Below are positions 46,407 to 54,821 of a stretch of 64,000 nt of DNA, piece by piece. The notes under the pieces are model-generated. The model saw only the letters and a list, made by a program, of their open reading frames with translations. It was not told the DNA's origin and searched no databases. A program made the translations under genes and the position numbers. This stretch comes from Helcococcus ovis (GTDB lineage Bacteria; Bacillota; Clostridia; Tissierellales; Peptoniphilaceae): positions 434,001 through 498,000 of the forward strand of contig NZ_CP119081.1 in assembly GCF_004524775.2 (NCBI RefSeq), given 5' to 3'. Numbering within the stretch: position 1 is the stretch's first letter; every line of letters starts with the position of its first letter.

Positions 46407-46483
<77 letters not shown>

Positions 46484-46490
46484 TATAACT

Positions 46491-46520
46491 AATCTGTGAG
46501 TTTATCACGGATTTTTTATT
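46491..46520 (+). terminator. Terminator of the tRNA operon
   Basis: AATCTGTGA pairs with TCACGGATT (one G-U) around GTTTA, followed by TTTTTATTTTT. Confidence 0.9.
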
Positions 46521-46631
46521 TTTAATAAGTTTTTATAAGCCTATAATCTAATGATTATATTTTTTTTAGGTTCTTTGTAAAATACCCATAGGGCACAAAT
46601 AGTGTTGGTGAAGAACTAAAGTAACATATTT

Positions 46632-46668
46632 AGAGAATTAGAGAGTAAAATTTCTAATTCTCTTTTTA
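46632..46668 (+). terminator. Terminator-like hairpin, copy A of a repeated element
   Basis: AGAGAATTAGA pairs with TCTAATTCTCT, followed by TTTT. A 32-base block matches one at 56665-56696 at 28 positions, including a paired A-T to G-C change. It ends no visible intact gene. Confidence 0.6.
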
Positions 46669-46787
46669 ATTTGTTAATATCTTTTTAGGTTTTCTAGTAA
46701 TTAATATTGGTTATTTGTCAAATAGTGTTGAGTATAAAATTAACTTGCACTATTTGTTGTAGAACCATTTTTATAGATAGATTTTTT

Positions 46788-46882
46788 ATGAAAAAAATAT
46801 AATACTTATGGTTATTTTTATATTGTTATTAACTACATGTACAGAAAATAAGACTTTTTCAAAAAATATTTCTACAGCTTAA
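46788..46882 (+). pseudogene. Broken small lipoprotein-like ORF
   Basis: ATGAAAAAAATATAA stops after four codons. In the next frame the sequence reads MVIFILLLTTCTENKTFSKN and ends after four more residues, a lipoprotein-like signal with lipobox LTTC. One base shift joins MKK to it. No ribosome binding site precedes the internal ATG. Function cannot be told. Confidence 0.4.
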
Positions 46883-47005
46883 AAAAGTAGTGCTATCGGT
46901 TTAAATAAGAGGATTATTTTTAGATTATAATATGTACCATTGCAATTTTAGTATATCATTTCAAAAATACCACTTAAAAATCAATTTTTAAAATTTGAGA
47001 TGTAA

Positions 47006-47170
47006 AATTGGTTTAGATTATGGTCAAGTCCTAAAAGTAGTGCTACGGGAAAATTTGAGTCGAAAAATCTTAAAGGCGTGACAGATGCGGATTTACAGTT
47101 TGGAAAATTGAGAAACCAAGGAAATAATAATAGTCAAAAAAAAAGAAAACAAAATTGTAAAAGATGTTAG
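47006..47170 (+). pseudogene. Orphan protein fragment (FRLWSSPKSSATG...)
   Basis: A 54-codon open stretch without a proper start, preceded in frame by ATG-TAA. It contains WSSPKSSATGKFESKNLKG and VTDADLQFGKLRNQG. A shift in the A run near 47140 continues as VKDVRVGVIKFIEEQFANVN. A shorter KSSAIG fragment lies at 46883. It looks like a C-terminal piece of a larger secreted or toxin-like protein, but I do not recognise the family. Confidence 0.35.
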
Positions 47171-47323
47171 AGTAGGTGTAATTAAGTTTATTGAAGAACA
47201 ATTTGCTAATGTAAATATAAAAAAATTGATAACAATAACCTTAAATATTATGTAAATAATAAATTTAACAAAAAAAATTATCAGAAAGAAAGGCTTCCTA
47301 TGAAAACCAGTATAACATAAGAA

Positions 47324-47443
47324 ATGAGATTTCGTCAAAAAGTTGTAGAATATGCGATAAAACACAAAAATAATGCAGAAGCATCAAGAAGATACAAAAC
47401 TAGCAGACAACAAGTATAAAGATGGCTAAAAAAATATTGTTAG
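47324..47443 (+). pseudogene. IS transposase N-terminal fragment
   Basis: MRFRQKVVEYAIKHKNNAEA then SRRYKTSRQQV, an in-frame TAA at 47417, then RWLKKYC. This is the helix-turn-helix start of an IS3/IS481-like transposase. The catalytic DDE part is gone. Confidence 0.65.
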
Positions 47444-47493
47444 ATGGTTTTCTTATCACATATGTTTGACAACTCTAGAATGTAAATGATAAA

Positions 47494-48077
47494 ATGAATT
47501 TTAACTTAAATGAAATTTCGGGAATAAGATTAACGGGGAATACAATAAGTTTTATCCTAGAGTTTTAAATATAGAACTTTGTGATTATTGTAATTTTTAT
47601 TGTGGACACTGTTATAAAAATGCTCATAGAAAAAATAAACAATTTTTAGAATCGTAATAATTTTAAATATAATTTAGGTTTTATGATTAATAGGACATAT
47701 TTAGAGAAGAGTAAAGAATATAATAAATTTATCAATAGCTTAAATTATAATAAAATAATTTTTCTTTTGCTGAAATTACAGGTAGATTAAAATGTAATGA
47801 CAATATTTGGATATTGAAAAAATCCGAAAAGAAATATATAGTAGAAGAACTTTTATCAAATATTAATAAATATACTAAAGATGAAGAATATAGTTTTGAT
47901 AAATATAGAAGATGTACTGCTGGTACTTTAAGTTATAGTATTGACGAACTTGGAAATTTAGGGTTTTGTCAAGTTTTGGGAAGTAAAAATTATATTTTGG
48001 GAGATATTTTTACTATAGAAGAAAGAGCAAAAAATAATACTTTTGATATTTTAGATGAAGTTAAAAAAATAAACTAA
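47494..48077 (+). pseudogene. Degenerate radical SAM/SPASM peptide-maturase gene
   Basis: The N-terminal part reads FYPRVLNIELCDYCNFYCGH then CYKNAHRK, with the CxxxCxxC motif that binds the SAM-cleaving 4Fe-4S cluster. It stops at 47655. A middle piece from 47683 changes frame near 47760. The last 87 or so codons (from 47814) read YRRCTAGTLSYSIDELGN then LGFCQVLGSKNYILGDIF, a SPASM-type auxiliary cluster segment. At least two frameshifts, a stop and loss of most of the TIM barrel make it non-functional. Intact relatives are near 400 residues and modify ribosomal peptides. An ABC exporter gene follows 46 bases later. Confidence 0.75.
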
Positions 48078-48123
48078 ATAATTCAATAAATCGAATGTGT
48101 AGATATTATGGGGTTTAGGTGAG

Positions 48124-49653
48124 ATGAAAAAAAAAGAATTTATATTGAAGAATAAAAAAATATTTTTTTTAATTATGTTTTTCACGTTTTTAAGTACAGC
48201 ATTTATTTCATTGGTTCCTATATCTACAAAAAATATTATAGAGAATTATTCTAATTTGAATCTGGAAAATGTACTAAGATATGGTTCTATTTATATAATT
48301 TCTATTGTTTTATTTTTATACTTTGAATATAAAAAAAAGGTTACTATTGCGTTATTTGGTTATAACTATTTTGTCCAGACAAAACAGGAAGTTTTTAATT
48401 CGATTTTGAAAATTACACCTAAGAAATTAAGAGAAAAAAATTTAGGAGATGTAATTAATGCTATTACAAAGGATACTGAATTAGTTTATGAAAACTATAT
48501 ACATAGTTATATTTCATTGTGTATTAGCATTATATCTTTTATTGTTTACGTTAGTTATATGATTTATCTTAATTGGATCTTAACTATAATAATTATTTTG
48601 AGCTCAGCTATATCATTCTTTATTCCTAAAATAGTCGGTAATAAAATGAGTTATATGAGAAAAGAATATAGTGATAGTTGCTCTGAATTAATTTATAATT
48701 TAGAAAATTTATTGGGTGGAGTGGAAATATTTAATTATAAGACAAATAAATATTTTTCAAGAAAATTTCAAGACTATAACCAAAAGACTGAAGAAAAGGG
48801 ATTAAATTTACTCAAATATATATCGTTTACGAATATTTTTTCAGGAGCATCTTTATATTTTATTAATATTATGACTTTTGTCATAGGGATGATATTAGTA
48901 TCAACAAATATGATAAAGATATCAGAATTGATTGCGATAATAGGATTTGTTGATTTGGTTGCTATACCAACTAGAGATATAATTCAACTGATTATAACAA
49001 TGAAATCCACATCTGACATAATTAAAAAACTAGATTTTTATCTGATTGATGAAAATAAAAATATTCAAAAGATAGATAGTTTTGAAAAAATTGAAATAAA
49101 AAACTTAAGCTATAGTGTGAATAATTTTAGAATAGATGATATAAATATTAATTTACAAATAGGTAAAAAATATGTAGTAATTGGAAAAAATGGAAGTGGC
49201 AAATCTACAATTATGAAGTTGCTTTCAAAAAGAATTCAGCCTAATCCTAATCAAATATTTATAGATGGTAAAGATATTATTAATTTAGAAATAAGAGATT
49301 TAATACTTTATCTTTCTAAGTTATTTATAATAAATGATACTATAGATCAAAATATAAAAATGTCTAATTCTAATATTAAAATAGATGATAAAATTTTTAG
49401 TATTGTAAAGGGTATAGAAAATCAAGAATATAAAAGTTTAAGTATGGGTGAAAGAGCAAAAGTAAATATTGCAAGAGCACTTAATAGTTATCATCCAGTT
49501 TTAATATTAGATGAGTTTTTTGCAAATATTGATGAAAAAAGTGAAATAGATCTAACGAAACTTTTAATTAAGTCGGATAAAACAATCATTTGTATAACAC
49601 ATAATTTAGAGAAAGAATATTTGAATATGTTTGATGAGGTAATTCAAATATAA
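48124..49653 (+). CDS. ABC exporter (fused membrane and ATPase domains)
   Basis: 509 residues, shorter than the usual 570-600. Six hydrophobic helices (about 10-300) precede the ATPase: Walker A GKNGSGKST near 353, signature LSMGERAKVNIARAL, Walker B VLILDEFFANID and switch His THN. The signature is SMGER instead of SGGQQ. TAGGTGAG precedes the ATG. There is no N-terminal peptidase domain. It follows the broken maturase, so it probably once exported a modified peptide or conferred self-protection. It appears intact and could still form a homodimer. Confidence 0.85.
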   Translation: MKKKEFILKNKKIFFLIMFFTFLSTAFISLVPISTKNIIENYSNLNLENVLRYGSIYIISIVLFLYFEYKKKVTIALFGYNYFVQTKQEVFNSILKITPKKLREKNLGDVINAITKDTELVYENYIHSYISLCISIISFIVYVSYMIYLNWILTIIIILSSAISFFIPKIVGNKMSYMRKEYSDSCSELIYNLENLLGGVEIFNYKTNKYFSRKFQDYNQKTEEKGLNLLKYISFTNIFSGASLYFINIMTFVIGMILVSTNMIKISELIAIIGFVDLVAIPTRDIIQLIITMKSTSDIIKKLDFYLIDENKNIQKIDSFEKIEIKNLSYSVNNFRIDDININLQIGKKYVVIGKNGSGKSTIMKLLSKRIQPNPNQIFIDGKDIINLEIRDLILYLSKLFIINDTIDQNIKMSNSNIKIDDKIFSIVKGIENQEYKSLSMGERAKVNIARALNSYHPVLILDEFFANIDEKSEIDLTKLLIKSDKTIICITHNLEKEYLNMFDEVIQI

Positions 49654-49669
49654 ATATTCCAATTAAAAA

Positions 49670-49734
49670 TGAACTGACCCCAAAAAGTTGGACCTAAAAA
49701 AACAATTTTTAGGAGGTCAGTTCACTTTTTTTTT
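49670..49734 (+). repeat. IS-end-like hairpin that also serves as terminator
   Basis: TGAACTGACC and GGTCAGTTCA form the outer stem and CCTAAAAA/TTTTTAGG the inner, then CTTTTTTTTTT. The left arm continues CCAAAAAGTTGGAC, which resembles the ends of IS3/IS150-group elements. No transposase lies between the arms, so it is a short MITE-like or solo-end remnant after the ABC gene. Confidence 0.6.
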
Positions 49735-49752
49735 GGGGGTATATGTTTATGT

Positions 49753-50667
49753 TTAATATTTATTAAATTCATATTCCATTATATTTTTTATTATATTTTT
49801 TATATTGTTTAGATAATATTTTGTATCAAAAATTACTATAAATTCATCTTGTAAATTATAATTACTTTCATCTTTTATTTTATTTAAAGTATTTATATAT
49901 ACGTAAGCTTTTATATTATCAGAGACATATCCTTCAAGGACTTTAATTTTTATATCTATGCCATTTTTAGTCCAATTGATTGTATAGATTTCATTTTCAA
50001 ATGCATAATCTATGAAGTTATAAGTAGTTTCAATATTAATTTTTAAGAAGTCTTTTTCAATAATTAAGTTTGAAATTTTTAATAATTTTTCTTCTTTTTT
50101 AATATGAATAATTAATTTTTTACTTTCTTCTATTTTTTTTATTAAGTTAAGTAATTTTTCAGTATTGATAACATCATATTGATTATGTAACAAAACTTTA
50201 CTTATATCTATATTCTCAATTTCCTGATAAAATTTTACATCATCGTCAATTTCAAAATTTTCATGTCTTTCTAGTTCATTAAATTTTTCTATATCTTGAA
50301 GAGAAAATTTTCTAAAATCCATAATTAATCTATTTGATATAAAATATCTGTATATATCAAATTGCGATTTTTCTTCAAATACTGATAATCCATAAAATTC
50401 ATACCTAGCTTTTAAAAAGGGAATATCAAAATTTTTTCCGTTAAATGTGATAATATTCTTATTATCTAAAAATGGAAAAATTTCATTTAATAATTTTTCT
50501 TCCTCTTTATCATTTTCAACAGCAAATTGATAGAAGTTTTCTTGATAAATAAAACCAATTACATAAACTTGAGAATGAATCCTTGATACGCCATTAGTTT
50601 CTATATCGAGTATTATTGAATTTTCATCTAAATTTTTTATATTTATTGATTTCTTTAGATTATACAT
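49753..50667 (-). CDS. YprB-like RNase H-fold 3'-5' exonuclease
   Basis: 304 residues. The DEDD exonuclease motifs are visible: LDIETNG (motif I), ITFNGKNFDIPFLKARY (motif II) and HNQYDVINTEKLL (motif III). The C-terminal 100 residues are a separate beta-rich region as in B. subtilis YprB. AAGGA lies upstream of the ATG on the minus strand. It is divergent from the cysteine desulfurase gene. The substrate is unknown. Confidence 0.85.
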   Translation of the reverse strand: MYNLKKSINIKNLDENSIILDIETNGVSRIHSQVYVIGFIYQENFYQFAVENDKEEEKLLNEIFPFLDNKNIITFNGKNFDIPFLKARYEFYGLSVFEEKSQFDIYRYFISNRLIMDFRKFSLQDIEKFNELERHENFEIDDDVKFYQEIENIDISKVLLHNQYDVINTEKLLNLIKKIEESKKLIIHIKKEEKLLKISNLIIEKDFLKINIETTYNFIDYAFENEIYTINWTKNGIDIKIKVLEGYVSDNIKAYVYINTLNKIKDESNYNLQDEFIVIFDTKYYLNNIKNIIKNIMEYEFNKY

Positions 50668-50683
50668 TATATATCCTTATTTG

Positions 50684-50692
50684 TGCTATAAT
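50684..50692 (+). promoter_or_regulatory. Extended -10 promoter for the desulfurase-thiI unit
   Basis: TGCTATAAT is a TGn-extended -10 box, 38 bases before the ATG at 50730. No strong -35 box is seen, as is usual for this class. Confidence 0.6.
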
Positions 50693-50729
50693 ATTCTATA
50701 GATTTATGATAACACAAAGAAGGTACTTT

Positions 50730-51827
50730 ATGATATATTTTGATAATGCATCAACTACAAAAATGGATGAAGTTGTTAAGAATGCTGTTGATGAAGCCTA
50801 TGAAAAATATTGGGCAAATCCATCATCATTACATAGTTTAGGATTTAATGTTGAAAAGGAAATAAAAAAATCAAGAGATATAATTGCGAAAAAATTAAAC
50901 ATTAATCCTAAAAGTTTATTTTTTGTTCCAAGTGGTACAATTGCAAATAATTCTGTTATAAATTCAATAAAAAATAATAAAAAAAATATTGTTATTTCAA
51001 GTGTGGAACATGCTTGTGTTTTTAATGCAGCAAAAAATTCTGAAATGGAAGTAAGGATTGTAAATGTTGATAAATTTGGATTCGTTGATGAAGAAGATTT
51101 GTATTCAAAAATTGATGACAATACAGTATTAGTTTCTATTATACATGTAAATAATGAACTAGGAACTATTAATAATATAAATAAATTAGCAGAAATAAGC
51201 AAAAATAAAAATCCTAAAATCTTATTTCATTCAGATGGAGTGCAGGCGTTTAATAAGATAAATGTAGATTTGAGAAATATTGATTTTTACACTATATCTT
51301 CACATAAGATAAACGGACCAAAGGGAATAGCGGCGTTGTATATTAAAAATGCTAAAATTTTTAATAGTTTATATTTTGGTGGTGGGCAAGAATCGAATTT
51401 GTTTTCGGGTACTGAAAATGTTCAAGGCATTATTGGATTTGCTAAAGCATCCCAATTAGATAATAATTTTGTTTATATTTCAAATATAAATAAATATTTA
51501 AGGCAAGAATTGTCAAGTATGAAAGGTATTGTTATTAATTCACCAATAGATAATGTTTCACCATATATTTTAAATGTATGTTTTGAAAAAATTGGTGCAG
51601 AAATTTTACTCCATTATTTAGAAATGGATGATATATATATTTCTACAGGCTCTGCTTGTAGCAAAGATAAGGGAAGTAGAGTTTTGGAAGCTATAAATGT
51701 AGAAAAAAATTATAAAGAAGGTTGTATCAGAATTTCTTTATCAAAAAATTCTACAATGGATGAAGCAAAGCTATTTGTAAAAAAATTAGAGGAAAAAGTT
51801 GAAATAATAAGGGGAATATTAGGATGA
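50730..51827 (+). CDS. Cysteine desulfurase (NifS/IscS family)
   Basis: PLP enzyme that takes sulfur from cysteine as a persulfide. 365 residues from the ATG at 50730, which has AGAAGG before it and gives the family start MIYFDNASTTKMDE. The PLP lysine is in SSHKINGPKG and the persulfide Cys in STGSACSKDKG. The stop overlaps thiI by ATGA. This pairing points to sulfur donation for tRNA 4-thiouridine and thiazole, as B. subtilis NifZ does. Confidence 0.93.
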   Translation: MIYFDNASTTKMDEVVKNAVDEAYEKYWANPSSLHSLGFNVEKEIKKSRDIIAKKLNINPKSLFFVPSGTIANNSVINSIKNNKKNIVISSVEHACVFNAAKNSEMEVRIVNVDKFGFVDEEDLYSKIDDNTVLVSIIHVNNELGTINNINKLAEISKNKNPKILFHSDGVQAFNKINVDLRNIDFYTISSHKINGPKGIAALYIKNAKIFNSLYFGGGQESNLFSGTENVQGIIGFAKASQLDNNFVYISNINKYLRQELSSMKGIVINSPIDNVSPYILNVCFEKIGAEILLHYLEMDDIYISTGSACSKDKGSRVLEAINVEKNYKEGCIRISLSKNSTMDEAKLFVKKLEEKVEIIRGILG

Positions 51828-52996
51828 GATGGTTATTAGGTGTTAGCTTTGGTGAGCTAATGTTAAAAGGTAAAAATAGAAAGAAATTTATAAAAAATTC
51901 AATTAAACAGGTATTAAAAGCATTGCATGGATTTAACATTGGTGAACATTTTTTGGATCATGAAAAATTATTTATAGAAGTTTTAGATACAACGGAATTT
52001 ACAAAAATTATTGAAAAATCAACAATGGTATTTGGGTTATCATATGTTTATCCATGTATTCAATGTGGGAAAAATTTTGAAGATATTGAAAAATCAATAG
52101 TAGAACTAATAAAAAATAAAAACTATGATGAAAAAAAATCATTTAAGGCATTTGCTGTTAGGGCTGATAAGTCATTTGAAATGAATTCAATGCAGATAGC
52201 GGCAAAAGTCGGGGGTATGGTTTTAAGAAATTTTGATAATTTTTATGTAGATATTAAAAAACCTGAAGTGCATGTTCATGTTGATATTAGGCAAAAATGT
52301 TATGCTTATTTAGAAAAATATTCAACGATAGGTGGTTTACCAATAGGTACCGGAGGTAGAGCATTATTACTTCTATCAGGAGGAATTGATTCGCCGGTAG
52401 CAGGATTTGAAATGGCGAGAAGAGGTGTTGAAATTGGAGCTATACATTTCCATTCTTACCCATTTACTAGTGAAAGAGCTAAAGATAAGGCTCGTAGATT
52501 AGCAAAACAAATGTCTATATATGTGGGTGAAGTGAGATATTTTGAAATCAATATGTTAAATATTTATACTGCGATAAATAAAAATTGTAGAGAGAGATTT
52601 ACAACAATTCTTTCTAGAAGATTTATGATGAGAATTGCTGAAAAACTTGCTGAAAAATATAGATTTGATGGATTTGTTACAGGTGAAGCACTGGGCCAAG
52701 TTGCAAGTCAAACAATTCAATCTATTTCAGTTGTAAACGATGCAACAAGATTGCCTATATTTAGACCACTTATAAATATGGATAAATCTGAAATAATTGA
52801 AAAAGCAAAATGGATAGATACATATGATATTTCTATCGAACCATATGATGATTGTTGTTCATTTTTTGCTCCGGAACGTCCAGTAACAAAACCAAGATTG
52901 TATGATATTGAAGCAGAAGAAAATAAATTAAATATAGATGAATTAGTTGAAAAAGCACTTGAAACATTAGAAATCTTTGATATTATAGTAGAGTAA
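51824..52996 (+). CDS. thiI: tRNA 4-thiouridine synthase ThiI
   Basis: Adenylates and thiolates uridine 8 of tRNA and can serve thiazole synthesis. 390 residues: N-terminal ferredoxin-like and THUMP domains (1-165), then the PP-loop ATPase with LLLSGGIDSPVAGFEMARRG near 180. The C-terminal rhodanese domain of E. coli ThiI is absent, as in other Firmicutes. The partner desulfurase is coupled upstream. Confidence 0.95.
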   Translation: MRWLLGVSFGELMLKGKNRKKFIKNSIKQVLKALHGFNIGEHFLDHEKLFIEVLDTTEFTKIIEKSTMVFGLSYVYPCIQCGKNFEDIEKSIVELIKNKNYDEKKSFKAFAVRADKSFEMNSMQIAAKVGGMVLRNFDNFYVDIKKPEVHVHVDIRQKCYAYLEKYSTIGGLPIGTGGRALLLLSGGIDSPVAGFEMARRGVEIGAIHFHSYPFTSERAKDKARRLAKQMSIYVGEVRYFEINMLNIYTAINKNCRERFTTILSRRFMMRIAEKLAEKYRFDGFVTGEALGQVASQTIQSISVVNDATRLPIFRPLINMDKSEIIEKAKWIDTYDISIEPYDDCCSFFAPERPVTKPRLYDIEAEENKLNIDELVEKALETLEIFDIIVE

Positions 52997-53021
52997 CATA
53001 TAAAAAAGTAAGGAGAGAACA

Positions 53022-53027
53022 ATGTAA
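53022..53027 (+). other. Start-stop element (ATG TAA) with a strong ribosome binding site
   Basis: AAGGAGAG at 53010-53017 is followed at good distance by ATG and directly by TAA. It lies 55 bases before the next gene's ATG. It could be the scar of a lost gene or a minimal ORF that affects downstream translation. Confidence 0.4.
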
Positions 53028-53081
53028 AATATAGATAAAAATAGAGAAAAAAGTTTTATTAAAAATATACTAGGAGGCTAG

Positions 53082-54821
53082 ATGAGTAATTTAAAATATA
53101 TATTTTGGTATTTTAAGAAATACAAAAAAAGATATGCCATAGGTATTGCTTCTCTACTTTTATGCTATTTATTTATTCCTATACCTAATTGGATGATTGG
53201 AAAATTTGTTGATTTAGTTAAAAATAAGCAATTAACTCAGCAAACATTGATTTCTCATTCATTAATTTTATTTGGTTCAATAATAATATTATATATTGTA
53301 GAGTATATTTGGCATTATTACATTTTTGGATATAGTTTTCAATCTGCTACAGATTTTAGAAAACGATTAGTGACAAAGATTATAAAACAATCACCAACAT
53401 TTTTTTATCATAATTCAACAGGCTCATTGATGAGTAAGGCAACTCAAGATGTTGGGGCAGTTCAAACATTAACGGGATATGGAATACTTGCATTTTTTGA
53501 TTCTACAGTATATCCATTGAGCATTATTATGATAATGGGATTTACAATTTCATGGCCAATGACTATTGCATCAATTATATTTTTACCATTATTAATTATA
53601 GTTACAAAAGTTTTAGGAAGTAAGTTGCATGTAGGTTTTCTAAAAATTCAAAAATCTTTTGAAAAAATGAGTGAATCAGTGATGGAAAACATCACAAGTA
53701 TTAGAGTAATCAAAGGATTTTCAACCCAAGAAGTTTCAAAAAATAGATTTGAAAAAAGCGCACAGGAGATGTATGATTCACAAATAGCTCAAGATAGATT
53801 GCATGCCATTTTTATTCCTACCGGAAAATTAATACCTTCCATTGCATTTGTTGTAGCATTACTATTTGGACAAAATTTAATGGGACAAGGGAAATTAACA
53901 TTAGGGGAAATGACATCATTCTTTCTATATTTAAATATGTTAATTTGGCCTATGTATGCTTTTGGTGATTTAATCAATGTAATTCAAGAATCAACAGCAT
54001 CATTAAAAAGGTTGGAAGAAATTAATTCATATAAAGAAGATTTGATTGATAGAAAAAATGTTGAAGAGTTTAATTGTGAAAAATCATTGGAATTTAAAAA
54101 CTTTAGCTTTAAGTATCCAGGCGAAAAAGCTTATTCATTAAAAAATGTTAATTTGAAAATAAATAAAGGGGAGACTCTGGGAATTGTCGGTAAAATCGGT
54201 TCGGGGAAAACTACACTATTAAAGCAATTACTGAGATTTTATCCTGTAGAGGAAGGGTTAATCTTATTAGATGGAAAACCCGTAGAACAATATTCTATAA
54301 AGAGTATTAGAGATAAGTTGGGGTATGTACCGCAGCAACACCTATTATTTTCGAAATCTGTATATGATAATATTGCATTTGGAAAAATAAACCCAAGTGA
54401 AAAAGATATAATGGATGCAATTGAATTTGCTGATTTTACTAAAGATCTTGGTACTTTGCCGAATGGACTTGAAACTATGATTGGAGAAAAAGGTATATCT
54501 ATATCAGGTGGGCAAAAACAAAGAATTTCAATTTCCAGGGCGATAATAAAAGACCCGGAAATATTGATATTGGATGATTCTTTATCAGCTGTTGACTCTA
54601 TTACAGAAAAGAAAATTATAGAAAATATTATTAATCACAGACAAGGAAAGATAACTATTATCGTAGCACATAGATTATCAGGACTTAGACATGCTGATAA
54701 TATTATTGTTTTAGAAGATGGTAAGATTGTTGAAGCTGGAAATCATAAAGAGTTAATAGAAAGAAAAGGTTGGTATTATAGCCAATATGAATCTCAAAAG
54801 TCAGGAGGTTCAGATGAATAA
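53082..54821 (+). CDS. Heterodimeric ABC exporter subunit 1 (degenerate ATP site)
   Basis: 579 residues. Six hydrophobic helices (1-310), then an ATPase domain: Walker A GKIGSGKTT, Q-loop VPQQHLLF, signature ISGGQKQR and Walker B LILDDSLSAVD. Asp replaces the catalytic Glu after Walker B, the hallmark of the non-hydrolysing subunit of BmrCD/LmrCD-type multidrug exporters. AGGAGG precedes the ATG. The partner gene overlaps its end by 8 bases. Confidence 0.92.
   Translation: MSNLKYIFWYFKKYKKRYAIGIASLLLCYLFIPIPNWMIGKFVDLVKNKQLTQQTLISHSLILFGSIIILYIVEYIWHYYIFGYSFQSATDFRKRLVTKIIKQSPTFFYHNSTGSLMSKATQDVGAVQTLTGYGILAFFDSTVYPLSIIMIMGFTISWPMTIASIIFLPLLIIVTKVLGSKLHVGFLKIQKSFEKMSESVMENITSIRVIKGFSTQEVSKNRFEKSAQEMYDSQIAQDRLHAIFIPTGKLIPSIAFVVALLFGQNLMGQGKLTLGEMTSFFLYLNMLIWPMYAFGDLINVIQESTASLKRLEEINSYKEDLIDRKNVEEFNCEKSLEFKNFSFKYPGEKAYSLKNVNLKINKGETLGIVGKIGSGKTTLLKQLLRFYPVEEGLILLDGKPVEQYSIKSIRDKLGYVPQQHLLFSKSVYDNIAFGKINPSEKDIMDAIEFADFTKDLGTLPNGLETMIGEKGISISGGQKQRISISRAIIKDPEILILDDSLSAVDSITEKKIIENIINHRQGKITIIVAHRLSGLRHADNIIVLEDGKIVEAGNHKELIERKGWYYSQYESQKSGGSDE

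Larger units (their letters stand above)
46521..47493. other. Gene-poor accessory scar between the tRNA array and the broken maturase gene
   Basis: Nearly 1 kb with no intact gene. It holds a terminator-like repeated hairpin (46632), two copies of CAAATAGTGTTG (46596 and 46719 region), a broken small lipoprotein-like start (46788), two protein fragments that both read KSSA (46883 and 47006) and a transposase fragment (47324). Position directly after a tRNA array is a common integration site. The frames are broken repeatedly, which indicates decay. Confidence 0.6.

Noticed and set aside
46560-46620. T-box or other riboswitch in the leader-like sequence after the tRNA terminator
   Set aside because: The short GTTCTT/AAGAAC pairing and CCCATAGGG lack the T-box AGGGTGG motif, and no gene follows.
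47093-47365. 90-codon hydrophobic minus-strand frame in the accessory scar
   Set aside because: Phe/Ile-rich complement of A-rich sequence, opposite recognisable protein fragments on the plus strand, and no ribosome binding site.
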